Shown piece by piece: positions 7,690 through 15,641 of a stretch of 64,000 nt of DNA. Source of the DNA: Kaistella gelatinilytica (GTDB taxonomy: Bacteria > Bacteroidota > Bacteroidia > Flavobacteriales > Weeksellaceae); contig NZ_JADPVI010000001.1 of the NCBI RefSeq assembly GCF_015679325.1, forward strand, positions 434,001 to 498,000, in the 5' to 3' direction. Every line of letters starts with the position of its first letter. Within the stretch, counting starts at the first letter, position 1. Below the pieces are notes generated by a model. The model had not been told where the DNA came from. It saw only the letters and a list, made by a program, of their open reading frames with translations, and made no database searches. A program made the position numbers and the translations under genes.

Positions 7690-8673
7690 TTAAAAAGGTA
7701 AATCGATAGATTCTGAATCAATAAAATCTTTCGTATACGGTTTCTCCAAAAAACTCAGTGGTGGCTTTTGAAATTTAAGAATATCTTCTCTTTGAATGCC
7801 ATAGACTGACCAGTAATTCGTCATCAACTGCGCAAATATATCTTCGTCCCAAAATCCGAAAACAGGGCGGTTTTCATTAGGCAAAACAGGAATTGCTTCA
7901 ATCGTAATTCCTTCATCCGTATTTTCGATTTTAAATTCCGGTTTGTACTGTAAAATATAATCGGAATAGTGGAATCTTGCGAATAATTCTTCAAATTGAA
8001 CCGGATGTAAAATGTGACCTTCCATTTTCTCCAGAATTTCTTTTTGTTTCTCGCCTATGATACCATTGTCTTGTAAACACGCAATAAATCCGAAACCCTG
8101 AACGCCAAACTGAAACAGTAAATTCACCGTATCATCGCGATAACTGATGATATCTTCTGAATATTTAAGCGGAAATACTGCAATGCTCCATGGTTTTTTT
8201 CCGACAAAAGAAATAGGTTCAACAATAGATTGCATCATTAAATGAAAATTTCCGAAACGTTCCCGCAATGTTTCTGATAAATCAAAAATTTGTCTTAATC
8301 TCAGATTTCGTTCACTTTCATACCTCATTTCGTAGTACAGCATTCCGTAAACCATTCTTCCGCTCCAAAGAAAAAGTAATTGCTCATCGAGTGCTTTCAT
8401 GCCTTCAAATCCTTGTTGGTAGGCTTCCTGAATTTTTTTTTCTAACTCCTCAAAAGCTTTTTTCACGCGTGGCGAACAGGGTAGCTGTAGATCAGCGTAA
8501 GTGTACGATTTCGATTTATCCATCATTTCAATTCGGTCTGTTCCAAATTTAAAATGATCTAAAAGCCAAACGGGAAATACAGACATTTTTTCGGTGGTCA
8601 GATTGCCGGTGAGAAAACAGAATTGGTCGTCGAAAATAAGATCCGTGAATGGATTAAAAAGAGATAAGGACAT
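7690..8673 (-). CDS. Conserved hypothetical protein
   Basis: A 327-residue protein that I do not recognise. There is no signal peptide or membrane segment, so it is presumably cytoplasmic. It is rich in aromatic and acidic residues, with a helical segment CSPRVKKAFEELEKKIQEAY near residues 65-85 and a C-terminal FWDEDIFAQLMTNYWSVYG. The frame is open to 8718, but the methionine at 8673 (MSLSLFNPFTDL) is preferred because the extra 15 residues (MVIFAKIFQF...) look like translated upstream DNA. It lies 90 bp downstream of the DUF2254 gene on the same strand and may be co-transcribed with it. Confidence 0.6.
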   Translation of the reverse strand: MSLSLFNPFTDLIFDDQFCFLTGNLTTEKMSVFPVWLLDHFKFGTDRIEMMDKSKSYTYADLQLPCSPRVKKAFEELEKKIQEAYQQGFEGMKALDEQLLFLWSGRMVYGMLYYEMRYESERNLRLRQIFDLSETLRERFGNFHLMMQSIVEPISFVGKKPWSIAVFPLKYSEDIISYRDDTVNLLFQFGVQGFGFIACLQDNGIIGEKQKEILEKMEGHILHPVQFEELFARFHYSDYILQYKPEFKIENTDEGITIEAIPVLPNENRPVFGFWDEDIFAQLMTNYWSVYGIQREDILKFQKPPLSFLEKPYTKDFIDSESIDLPF

Positions 8674-8762
8674 AAATGATGAGATATTAAATTGGAAAAT
8701 TTTTGCAAATATAACCATTAATGATGGCTTCCTTTAGAATTGGAAAGTAGAAATTCAAGCCT

Positions 8763-9998
8763 TTATGAATTTAACATCTTAGCTTTTTCCAGCTGGATCT
8801 TTTCGATCCATTCTTCAAATAATTTTTCAAACTTTTGCTCAGCATCCAACTGTTTCAGCTGTTTGATCATTCCCAATAATTCATTTTGAATGTATTGATC
8901 TTCTTTTCCGTAATTCCAGATTGGAATGATACATTTTTCAAAACTTTGCAGAAAAGTTGAACTTGGACGGTAGATGCGAGCTGTTTTTTGGTCGTCGAAT
9001 AGGAGTTCTGGAAGTTCATGCGTCATTTTATATTGTAGCAAAGAAAACAACGCGTGAAGACTGAGCACCGCAGTCGCCGGATCATTAATTCCGGGACTTA
9101 AACCTTTGAGGGCAATTTCTGCGAGCTGATTGAAGCCGTAATCTGCACTTCGATCGATAGGTTGTCCACTGAAGAAATCTGCGCACTCTGAAATATTTTT
9201 CACTTGATCTTCTGAAATTTCACCCTTTCCATACACGCGCATACATGGCGAGTTTTCTAAAATAAAAGTGCCCTGCTGAAAATAAAAAGAAACATATAAA
9301 TCGTTTTTATCGCAATAATGCAGGATCCTCTTTTCATTAAAACCCTGGAAATATCCGGATCGATCTGCTTTAATTTCTACGAAGGGCAAATTTTCCCAGG
9401 TTTTTATCTCTTTTTTGATGGGTTCAAAATCTTTTTTCATCGTAAGAAAAGTTTGTTTTCTTACCCTGTCGATCACCGTTTCGTATTTTACTGTTTGAGT
9501 AACATAATCCAGAAAATAAATGAAGAGAAAAATGTCAATCACCGTCAATAAAATAAGCAGATATATGCTGAGTGCGGGAACATAAATTCCACTTGAAATA
9601 TCTCTGATTGTACTCAATAAAAATAAAGCATAGACAATTGTTCCGATATAAATTCCTAAAATAACCTGCTGAAACCGGTTCTCGATCATGCTGTTCAAAA
9701 CGCGGTTGCTCATTTGTGAAGCCGCCTGATTCAGCACGATCATCACCATCGAAAAACTGAAAACGGTGAGAGAAATGATCGCGCCTGCAACCGTAGAAAT
9801 AATAGTTCTCGCTGTTCCCGCATCTTTTAAACTCAGCCAACTTAGATTCGATTTTAATTCTTTTCCAAAAGGTGAGAAATCTAAAACCAACATCACCCAA
9901 GATAAAAAAAGAAAGCCAACTGCGATCAAAGCAGGGTAGAACGCGATGCTTTCCACCATTTTGTTATAATAAATTCGGGACCATTTGGGAAAGCTCAT
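8763..9998 (-). CDS. DUF2254 integral membrane protein
   Basis: A 411-residue protein with four predicted membrane helices in the first half (about residues 17-37, 60-90, 112-132, 140-162) and a soluble C-terminal half. The block AGTARTIISTVAGAIISLTVFSFSMVMIVLNQAASQMSNRVL and the later LAEIALKGLSPGINDPATAVLSL are the hallmarks of DUF2254, a predicted inner-membrane family of unknown function. Related proteins have been proposed as channels, but this is not shown by the sequence. The start follows the first methionine, and the next gene upstream is separated by a terminator at 10145-10178. Confidence 0.8.
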   Translation of the reverse strand: MSFPKWSRIYYNKMVESIAFYPALIAVGFLFLSWVMLVLDFSPFGKELKSNLSWLSLKDAGTARTIISTVAGAIISLTVFSFSMVMIVLNQAASQMSNRVLNSMIENRFQQVILGIYIGTIVYALFLLSTIRDISSGIYVPALSIYLLILLTVIDIFLFIYFLDYVTQTVKYETVIDRVRKQTFLTMKKDFEPIKKEIKTWENLPFVEIKADRSGYFQGFNEKRILHYCDKNDLYVSFYFQQGTFILENSPCMRVYGKGEISEDQVKNISECADFFSGQPIDRSADYGFNQLAEIALKGLSPGINDPATAVLSLHALFSLLQYKMTHELPELLFDDQKTARIYRPSSTFLQSFEKCIIPIWNYGKEDQYIQNELLGMIKQLKQLDAEQKFEKLFEEWIEKIQLEKAKMLNS

Positions 9999-10144
9999 CT
10001 TTAGAAATTTTGTCCTTTAAAAATAGGATAAATTCCTGGGTTTACTCATTAAACCTTTTTTAAATTTCGGAAGCTATAACTTCAAAAGACTTTTCAATCA
10101 GAATTTTGATCTCCATTAAAAAAGAAAATCTTGAAAATCATCCA

Positions 10145-10178
10145 CAAAAAAACCTTGAAAGTTTTATCGATCAAGGTT
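10145..10178 (-). terminator. Terminator after the cytochrome c gene
   Basis: On the minus strand AACCTTGA, 12-nt loop, TCAAGGTT, followed by a T run. It lies 24-57 bp downstream of the cytochrome stop. Confidence 0.7.
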
Positions 10179-10201
10179 TGGAGAGATTTCTGAGTTTTAG
10201 A

Positions 10202-10705
10202 TTATTTCATTTTCATTTCATTTTTTTTCAGCGGCATCAAAATCGGGATCATTTTACTCACGCCCTGTAGATAAGCTTCCGGATTAGAATTTCCGCGGTG
10301 ACACGTGATGCAATAAACGGAGGTTATCTGTTTGGGTTTCGGATCGGGAACATGGGGCAGAAAATATTTGGAATTGATGTCATTGGTCATGACCAGCATT
10401 CCACGCGCAATTTCTTTGTTCATCTTCGCATCTGACGCAAAGTCCAGCTTTTCGGGATTGTCTTTCTGTGCGGCGTGACAATGCGAACAGTCGACACCTA
10501 AAGAGGCGTTAAAAGTGTGCATTACAAACATCAGGCTGTCTTTCGTGATGTTCTGTGGCAAAACTTTGAGATTCTTCCAGTCCGTATTCATTTCATTTAC
10601 GGGATGGTGAATTTTTGTAGAATTGGTTGTTAAAGTAATGATAACACCAATCATTCCCAATAATCCAAAGAAGGATAAGAGCGATTTTAGTCTGTTGCTT
10701 TTCAT
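10202..10705 (-). CDS. Di-haem c-type cytochrome, reaction-centre cytochrome-like
   Basis: A 167-residue protein with an N-terminal membrane anchor or signal segment (about residues 8-28) and two haem attachment motifs, CSHCH at 73-77 and CITCH at 132-136. The arrangement, with VMHTFNASLGVDCSHCH and a helix containing Met residues (ARGMLVMTND) between the haems, matches the photosynthetic reaction-centre cytochrome c family (PF02276). That family is common in non-phototrophic Bacteroidota and Acidobacteria. It probably acts in periplasmic electron transfer; the partner is unknown. It is a single-gene unit with a terminator downstream. Confidence 0.8.
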   Translation of the reverse strand: MKSNRLKSLLSFFGLLGMIGVIITLTTNSTKIHHPVNEMNTDWKNLKVLPQNITKDSLMFVMHTFNASLGVDCSHCHAAQKDNPEKLDFASDAKMNKEIARGMLVMTNDINSKYFLPHVPDPKPKQITSVYCITCHRGNSNPEAYLQGVSKMIPILMPLKKNEMKMK

Positions 10706-11222
10706 AATGTTATGTTTTTAAAGAACATCTAAGTTATTAATTTTTAGGCGATGAAATTTAATAAATCGCTATTATTTAATTGTAGTATATTTTTAAATAG
10801 CAATTGAACCCATTGAGATTTAGCACCTTAATTATTTCACAAAAACTATATTTAAAGAAATTTGTTTCAATATTAGGAAGGTTCATGCCTATTTAGAAAG
10901 TTGAAAACCAAGTTGAAAAGATGATGAACATTTTGCATGTTTAAGCATTTACTGATTTCCTATTTTAAATTCTGAAAGTAAAATTTCAATTATCGAACGA
11001 AATTTTTTATCCCACACTTTTGTGAACTTTATCCCTTTATTTTTAATAAAGAATTTTCAGATCATCAACAACCACTATCCAGACATCATCAAATCATCAC
11101 GCATTGTCGCAAACGGATTTCGCTAATAAGTAATTCATACCACTATTCAACTTTTTATTGACATCTTTTTGGAGTTGAGAGGTGTAATTTTGCAGTTCGA
11201 ATTAGATGAACCAGAAAATTGA
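10706..11222. other. Non-coding region between cytochrome c and Usp genes
   Basis: This divergent intergenic stretch of about 517 bp holds no credible gene. A candidate promoter for the Usp gene is at its right end; otherwise only AT-rich sequence is seen. Confidence 0.5.
11158..11192 (+). promoter_or_regulatory. Candidate promoter of the Usp gene
   Basis: TTG at 11158-11160 and TAATTTTG at 11185-11192. The 24-nt spacing is longer than usual, so the -33 element is uncertain while the -7 box is a full match. Confidence 0.45.
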
Positions 11223-12134
11223 ATGAAGATGAAAACCGAAATTAAAACTATTTTAGTACCACTCGACTTCTCCGATAAATCAAAAAATGCACTGAAAGTT
11301 GCAGCAAAAATGGCACTTAGGCATCAGGCAAAACTGATTGTCGCTCATATCGTTTATACCTATTATTTGATTGATCGCGGTGGGAAGGAAGTGATTGGCT
11401 CGCAAACGGTTCAGGAAAATATGGATGACGGAAAAATAAAGCTTGAAAAATTGCGTCTTCGATTGCTGGAGAAATACGATCTAAATATCGAAACCAAGAT
11501 CAGTACTCAGAATATGGTCGATACGATCAATGAACTGGTATTGACGGATGAAGTTGATCTTGTGGTAATGGGAACTTCCGGAAATCAAAAAATGAAGCAG
11601 TTTATTTTAGGATCCAATTCCTACAATGTTCTTTTACATGCGAACTGTTCGGTGCTGCTAATACCTGAAAATTTCAAAAAGACATCTTTCAAAAAAATTC
11701 TTTTTCCAGTTCGGGTCAAACATCAATTGCATCACAAAGCTGATCTATCTGTTTTATTAGCCAGTAAAAATGAGGGCGGAATTAATCTTCTGGGAGTTGG
11801 GAAACCAAACAAACTCGTCGACGTGAGAAAAGCTTATATGGAAATGAAGAAAAATTTGCTTTTAAAATCAGCAGATTATCTTTCAGAATTTCAGGTGTCG
11901 AACGATAATGCCGGAATGATCTGCAAAGCAGCGAAAGACAAACAAAGTGACATCATTATTTTGGCAGATCAGGATGAAGAGTCCTGGAAATCATTCATGT
12001 CAGATAATTTCTTCAAGAAAATGATCAACAAAAGTGATGTTCCTTTATTGATCGTAAAGTCGAAATTAAAGAAAATAAACAGCAATATGGAACGCATCGC
12101 AAACTATGATGTAACAATGCCAATTCCGGGATAA
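11223..12134 (+). CDS. Universal stress protein, tandem UspA domains
   Basis: A 303-residue protein with two consecutive UspA domains (about residues 5-148 and 155-280). The first opens with ILVPLDFSDKSKNALKVAAKMA and ends with the ATP-binding pattern MGTSGNQKMKQFILGSNS followed by SVLLIP. The second domain is degenerate: it has ILFPVRVKHQ and PLLIVKSK but no clear G-2x-G-9x-G(S/T) motif. Such tandem Usp proteins are stress-response nucleotide-binding proteins in the cytoplasm. It is followed after 11 bp by the GNAT gene and then the racemase-like gene, so the three may form an operon. Confidence 0.85.
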   Translation: MKMKTEIKTILVPLDFSDKSKNALKVAAKMALRHQAKLIVAHIVYTYYLIDRGGKEVIGSQTVQENMDDGKIKLEKLRLRLLEKYDLNIETKISTQNMVDTINELVLTDEVDLVVMGTSGNQKMKQFILGSNSYNVLLHANCSVLLIPENFKKTSFKKILFPVRVKHQLHHKADLSVLLASKNEGGINLLGVGKPNKLVDVRKAYMEMKKNLLLKSADYLSEFQVSNDNAGMICKAAKDKQSDIIILADQDEESWKSFMSDNFFKKMINKSDVPLLIVKSKLKKINSNMERIANYDVTMPIPG

Positions 12135-12145
12135 AATAAAGAAAA

Positions 12146-12592
12146 ATGATTACTATAAATACTTATTCAGAGCAAAATAAAGCGCCAGAAGAAATCAAAA
12201 AAGAGATCATCGATTTTCTCTTTGAAAACTTAGAGCAATACGGCGATCCTAAAAGCGATATTGAAAAATCTTTGGATTATGCTTTTGGGAAAGAAAACAA
12301 ACCGGGTGGAAATGTACTTTCCGCCGTCGATTCAGAAACCCAGAAAATTGTCGGCGCCGTTATCATTAATAAAACTGGAATGGACGGATATATACCGGAA
12401 AATATTTTAGTTTATATCGCGACCGATAAAAATATGCGCGGAAAAGGAGTTGGCAAACAATTGATGCAGAAAGCGATTGAAGTCTCAGAAAGCGACATGG
12501 CTTTACATTGTGAACCCGATAATCCTGCCCGATTTTTATACGAAAAACTGGGTTTTACCAGCAAATATCTCGAGATGAGATTAAAAAAATAA
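12146..12592 (+). CDS. GNAT family N-acetyltransferase
   Basis: A 148-residue GNAT acetyltransferase using acetyl-CoA. Motif A is visible as LVYIATDKNMRGKGVGKQLMQKAI, including the R/Q-x-x-G-x-G/A pyrophosphate loop. The C-terminal part ALHCEPDNPARFLYEKLGFT is the typical B motif. The substrate is unknown. The next gene starts 1 bp after this stop, so coupling to the racemase-like enzyme is likely and suggests an amino acid or amine substrate; that is inference. Confidence 0.8.
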   Translation: MITINTYSEQNKAPEEIKKEIIDFLFENLEQYGDPKSDIEKSLDYAFGKENKPGGNVLSAVDSETQKIVGAVIINKTGMDGYIPENILVYIATDKNMRGKGVGKQLMQKAIEVSESDMALHCEPDNPARFLYEKLGFTSKYLEMRLKK

Positions 12593-12593
12593 G

Positions 12594-13715
12594 ATGTCAT
12601 ATATTACTTTACACGCTACAAAACTTCGGCATAATTTCAAACTCCTCGATCAGATCTTCGCAGAAAATAAAATCGAGTGGGCGATCGTAGCGAAATTACT
12701 TTGTGGCAATGAGAAATTTCTGAAAGTATTGCTGAACCTGTCTGATAAAGAAATTTGTGATTCGAGGTTAAGCAATTTAAAAACGATTAAAAAACTATCT
12801 CCAGAAACGCAGACGATTTATATAAAACCACCTGCAAAACGCTTGGCAACAAGTATTGTGAAATTTGCAGATGTAAGTTTCAATACTGAATTAGGAACTT
12901 TGGAATTGCTTTCTAACGAAGCTGTTTTACAAAATAAAATTCACAGAGTTGTTTTGATGGTTGAAATGGGAGAACTTCGGGAAGGAATTATGGTGCGAAA
13001 TCTCATGTCATTTTATGATGAAGTGATTGCTCTACCCAATATCGAAGTCGTAGGATTAGGCACGAATTTAAAATGTTTGAACGGGATTTTACCCGATGAG
13101 AGAAAACTTTCCAAACTTAAACGTTTCAAAGAGATCATCGAAGAAAATTCTGGGGAGAAAATTCCTTACATTTCTGGTGGTTCTTCAGTGACGATCCCTT
13201 TGATCTTTAAGAATGAAATTCCGCTTGGGATCAATCATTTTCGGGTGGGAGAAACTTTATTTTTTGGAACAAATGTTTATACCGATTCTTTGATTGCAGG
13301 AATGTACCACGACGTTTTCACCTTGACTGCTGAAATTATTGAGATGCAGGAAAAGCCAACGATCCCTTCTGGAATTGCAAGTACCAATTTGGTAGGTGAA
13401 GTTCCTGTTTTTTCGAAAGAAAAGAAAGGGAAATCCTCGCTTCGGGCAATCGTTGATGTTGGTTTGCTGGATATTGATCATAAAGATATTGCAGCATTAC
13501 TGCCAGGAATTGAAATCATTGGCGCAAGTTCTGACATGCTGATCTTAGACTTGGGGGAAAATGTAGAAAATCTGGAAGTTGGTGACACCATTGATTTTAG
13601 TATGAATTATATGGCAGTTTTACGCGCAATGAATTCAGATTACGTCGATAAGAAAGTAGAAAATGAAATGGTTCCTTTTGGAATTGGAAACGACGAATAT
13701 CTTTGTTTAAATTAA
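12594..13715 (+). CDS. Alanine/ornithine racemase family PLP-dependent enzyme
   Basis: A 373-residue fold-type III PLP enzyme. The catalytic lysine is expected in IVAKLLCGN (about residue 34), and the barrel shows the ornithine-racemase-type sequence VLMVEMGELREGI, the segment LGTNLKCLNGILPDE, SGGSSVTIPLI (phosphate-binding) and INHFRVGETLFFG. The family interconverts D- and L- forms of alanine or ornithine. Substrate choice cannot be decided here; this branch differs from the cell-wall Alr type because the C-terminal beta domain is reduced. The start lies 1 bp after the GNAT stop. Confidence 0.8.
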   Translation: MSYITLHATKLRHNFKLLDQIFAENKIEWAIVAKLLCGNEKFLKVLLNLSDKEICDSRLSNLKTIKKLSPETQTIYIKPPAKRLATSIVKFADVSFNTELGTLELLSNEAVLQNKIHRVVLMVEMGELREGIMVRNLMSFYDEVIALPNIEVVGLGTNLKCLNGILPDERKLSKLKRFKEIIEENSGEKIPYISGGSSVTIPLIFKNEIPLGINHFRVGETLFFGTNVYTDSLIAGMYHDVFTLTAEIIEMQEKPTIPSGIASTNLVGEVPVFSKEKKGKSSLRAIVDVGLLDIDHKDIAALLPGIEIIGASSDMLILDLGENVENLEVGDTIDFSMNYMAVLRAMNSDYVDKKVENEMVPFGIGNDEYLCLN

Positions 13716-13766
13716 AGTAGAGATTGCTTATTCAGTTTAATTTATTTTCATTAAAATGGTTTGTTT

Positions 13767-13774
13767 TACCTTTG
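13767..13774 (+). promoter_or_regulatory. Candidate -7 box of the AraC regulator gene
   Basis: TACCTTTG matches TAnnTTTG 24 bp before the ATG at 13799. No TTG was found at the expected -33 distance. Confidence 0.4.
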
Positions 13775-13798
13775 ATAAAATATTAAAACAGACTACTT

Positions 13799-14686
13799 AT
13801 GCCTACTGTTATCAATGCAATTACGATCGATTCTTTGAAACGTCCTTTTTCCTTTGATGGAGAATTTGTGATATTAATGGCTTCTGATCTTATCTCTGTT
13901 TTTTCTGCACAGAATTCCATCAAGACTAAATTTTACACTTTATTAATTGTAGAAAGCGGTTCGGGAAATTTGATGATCGATCATGAAAGGTATGAATTGA
14001 AGAAAGGCAATGTTTTCTTCGTCAATTATAATCAGGTTTTTCGCTTTTCGGAAGTTGAAGATTTTAAAGGAGAAGCCGTGCTTTTTACGCGGTCTTTTTA
14101 CAATTTAATTTACACCGGAAACCGAAAGATAAAAAATGATACTGCTTTTTTGAACTTGCCGCCATTAATGGAATTTTCAAAGAATGACCTGGCCAATTTT
14201 AAAACAGGAGTTGCAGATATGAAGAAAGAATTTCTGTCGCCCACTATTTTAAGCAAAGAAATAATCTGTCTTTTATTAAAGGCTTCGATGCTGAAATACA
14301 TCAGAAAGACCGATCATACCGAATATATCGACTTCAAGACGAATCGAAAAAGTTTGTACATCGAAGATTTCAGAAATCTGGTGGAGATTCATTTTAAAGA
14401 ATTGAAAAGAACCTCGGACTATTCACAAAAACTAACGATCTCAGCCAACTATTTGAATGCTTTGATCAAAGAAAAATTAGATCTCTCTGCAGAAAATTAT
14501 ATTCAGAATAGAGTCATTTTAGAAGCGGAAAGACTTCTTCTGAACACGCATTTATCAGTAACCGAAATTTCTTTCGAACTGGGTTTTTCAGACAAATCTC
14601 ATTTCGGAAAATATTTCAAAAAAATAACTCAGGAAAGTCCTAATCAATTTAGAAAGAAGTTTCAGGACGCAAACAATAATTTTTAA
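13799..14686 (+). CDS. AraC family transcriptional regulator
   Basis: A 295-residue regulator. The N-terminal part (about residues 20-100) is a cupin-like sensor barrel (YTLLIVESGSGNLMIDHERYELKKGNVFFV). The C-terminal part (about 195-290) holds two helix-turn-helix motifs, LTISANYLNALIKEKLD and SVTEISFELGFSDKSHFGKYFKK, followed by the signature TQESPNQFRKKF. It should bind DNA and respond to an unknown small ligand. A 52-residue small gene follows 16 bp downstream, so it may control or share a transcript with it. Confidence 0.85.
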   Translation: MPTVINAITIDSLKRPFSFDGEFVILMASDLISVFSAQNSIKTKFYTLLIVESGSGNLMIDHERYELKKGNVFFVNYNQVFRFSEVEDFKGEAVLFTRSFYNLIYTGNRKIKNDTAFLNLPPLMEFSKNDLANFKTGVADMKKEFLSPTILSKEIICLLLKASMLKYIRKTDHTEYIDFKTNRKSLYIEDFRNLVEIHFKELKRTSDYSQKLTISANYLNALIKEKLDLSAENYIQNRVILEAERLLLNTHLSVTEISFELGFSDKSHFGKYFKKITQESPNQFRKKFQDANNNF

Positions 14687-14702
14687 CCTTTAAATTAGTA
14701 TT

Positions 14703-14861
14703 ATGAAATTAACTACAAATAATAAAACAGCCAAACTCCCAAAATCTTTTTACACCGGGATAAAATCGTTGATCGGCGGCATCAATCTGCTCAGCAATAA
14801 ACAGATTCTGAAGGAAAAGGATAAATTAAACAACATGCGAAACGGAAAGGTTCGCGCTTAA
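14703..14861 (+). CDS. Small basic protein, 52 residues, unknown function
   Basis: This open frame from ATG 14703 to TAA 14861 lies 16 bp after the AraC gene and immediately before a terminator. The product is basic (MKLTTNNKTAKLPKSF, then GIKSLIGGINLL and a lysine-rich tail). It has no signal peptide; a short amphipathic segment is at residues 19-30. Support is position (between the regulator and its terminator) and clean ends; no homologue is recalled. Confidence 0.45.
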   Translation: MKLTTNNKTAKLPKSFYTGIKSLIGGINLLSNKQILKEKDKLNNMRNGKVRA

Positions 14862-14898
14862 ATTTTCAACAGAAAGTCAACAGACTTTATCAATCATT

Positions 14899-14930
14899 AA
14901 AGCAATTTACGCATCGTAGATTGCTTTTTT
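14899..14930 (+). terminator. Terminator after the AraC/small-protein unit
   Basis: AAAGCAATTTAC, short loop, GTAGATTGCTTTTTT. It is an imperfect stem with a T run. Confidence 0.7.
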
Positions 14931-15060
14931 AATTGTTAATGTCTTTAGGTTTAACTTATTCAGGATCAAACCGATAAAAACCATAAACTATCAAGAATAT
15001 TTTATAAAATCTCACCGGTTTAGGCATAATTTTTTCTTTCGGAAATAAAAATCTTAAATC

Positions 15061-15516
15061 ATGGCCACAAAAAATTTTTTCGAGAAATTTGCTAATGCTG
15101 CAACCACTTTCACTGGGAGTTCATCTGCATTTTTGGGAGCTTTGGCGATTGTCATTATCTGGGCTGCAACAGGTCCTGTTTTTCAGTATTCAGAAACCTG
15201 GCAATTGATCATTAATACGGGAACGACCATTATCACTTTTCTGATGGTTTTCTTAATTCAAAAAGCGCAGAATAAAGATTCTAAGGCCATCCAAATAAAA
15301 TTGAACGAATTAATTGCCGCCAATAAAACCACGAGCAACAGGATTGTAAATATCGAAAATTTAACCGAAGAAGAACTGGATCGGATTCATAAATACTACG
15401 AAAAATTATCGGACGAAGCGGAGGAAGATGCAGATTTACATGCTTCCCATTCTATTGATGCGGCCACAAAAAATCAGGAAGAAAAATCAGAGTACTTTCG
15501 GAAAGAACATGTCTGA
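15061..15516 (+). CDS. Low-affinity iron permease family protein
   Basis: A 151-residue protein with two predicted membrane helices (about residues 20-42 and 50-70). The conserved stretch FTGSSSAFLGALAIVIIWAATGPVF followed by WQLIINTGTTIITFLMVFLIQ matches the FET4-like low-affinity iron permease family (PF04120). The charged C-terminal half contains the family motif DSKAIQIKLNELI and is cytoplasmic. Transport has been shown only for the fungal members, so the role here is by family name. Confidence 0.8.
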   Translation: MATKNFFEKFANAATTFTGSSSAFLGALAIVIIWAATGPVFQYSETWQLIINTGTTIITFLMVFLIQKAQNKDSKAIQIKLNELIAANKTTSNRIVNIENLTEEELDRIHKYYEKLSDEAEEDADLHASHSIDAATKNQEEKSEYFRKEHV

Positions 15517-15641
15517 TCATCTTTATAAACCAAAATAAACAACATTATTTAATCATTTTCCGCAGAGGTTCAAAACAAATTTTATGTTAAAATTTGAGCT
15601 TTGAATGTTTTTTCTGTAATATTGAAAGATCAATATTCATT

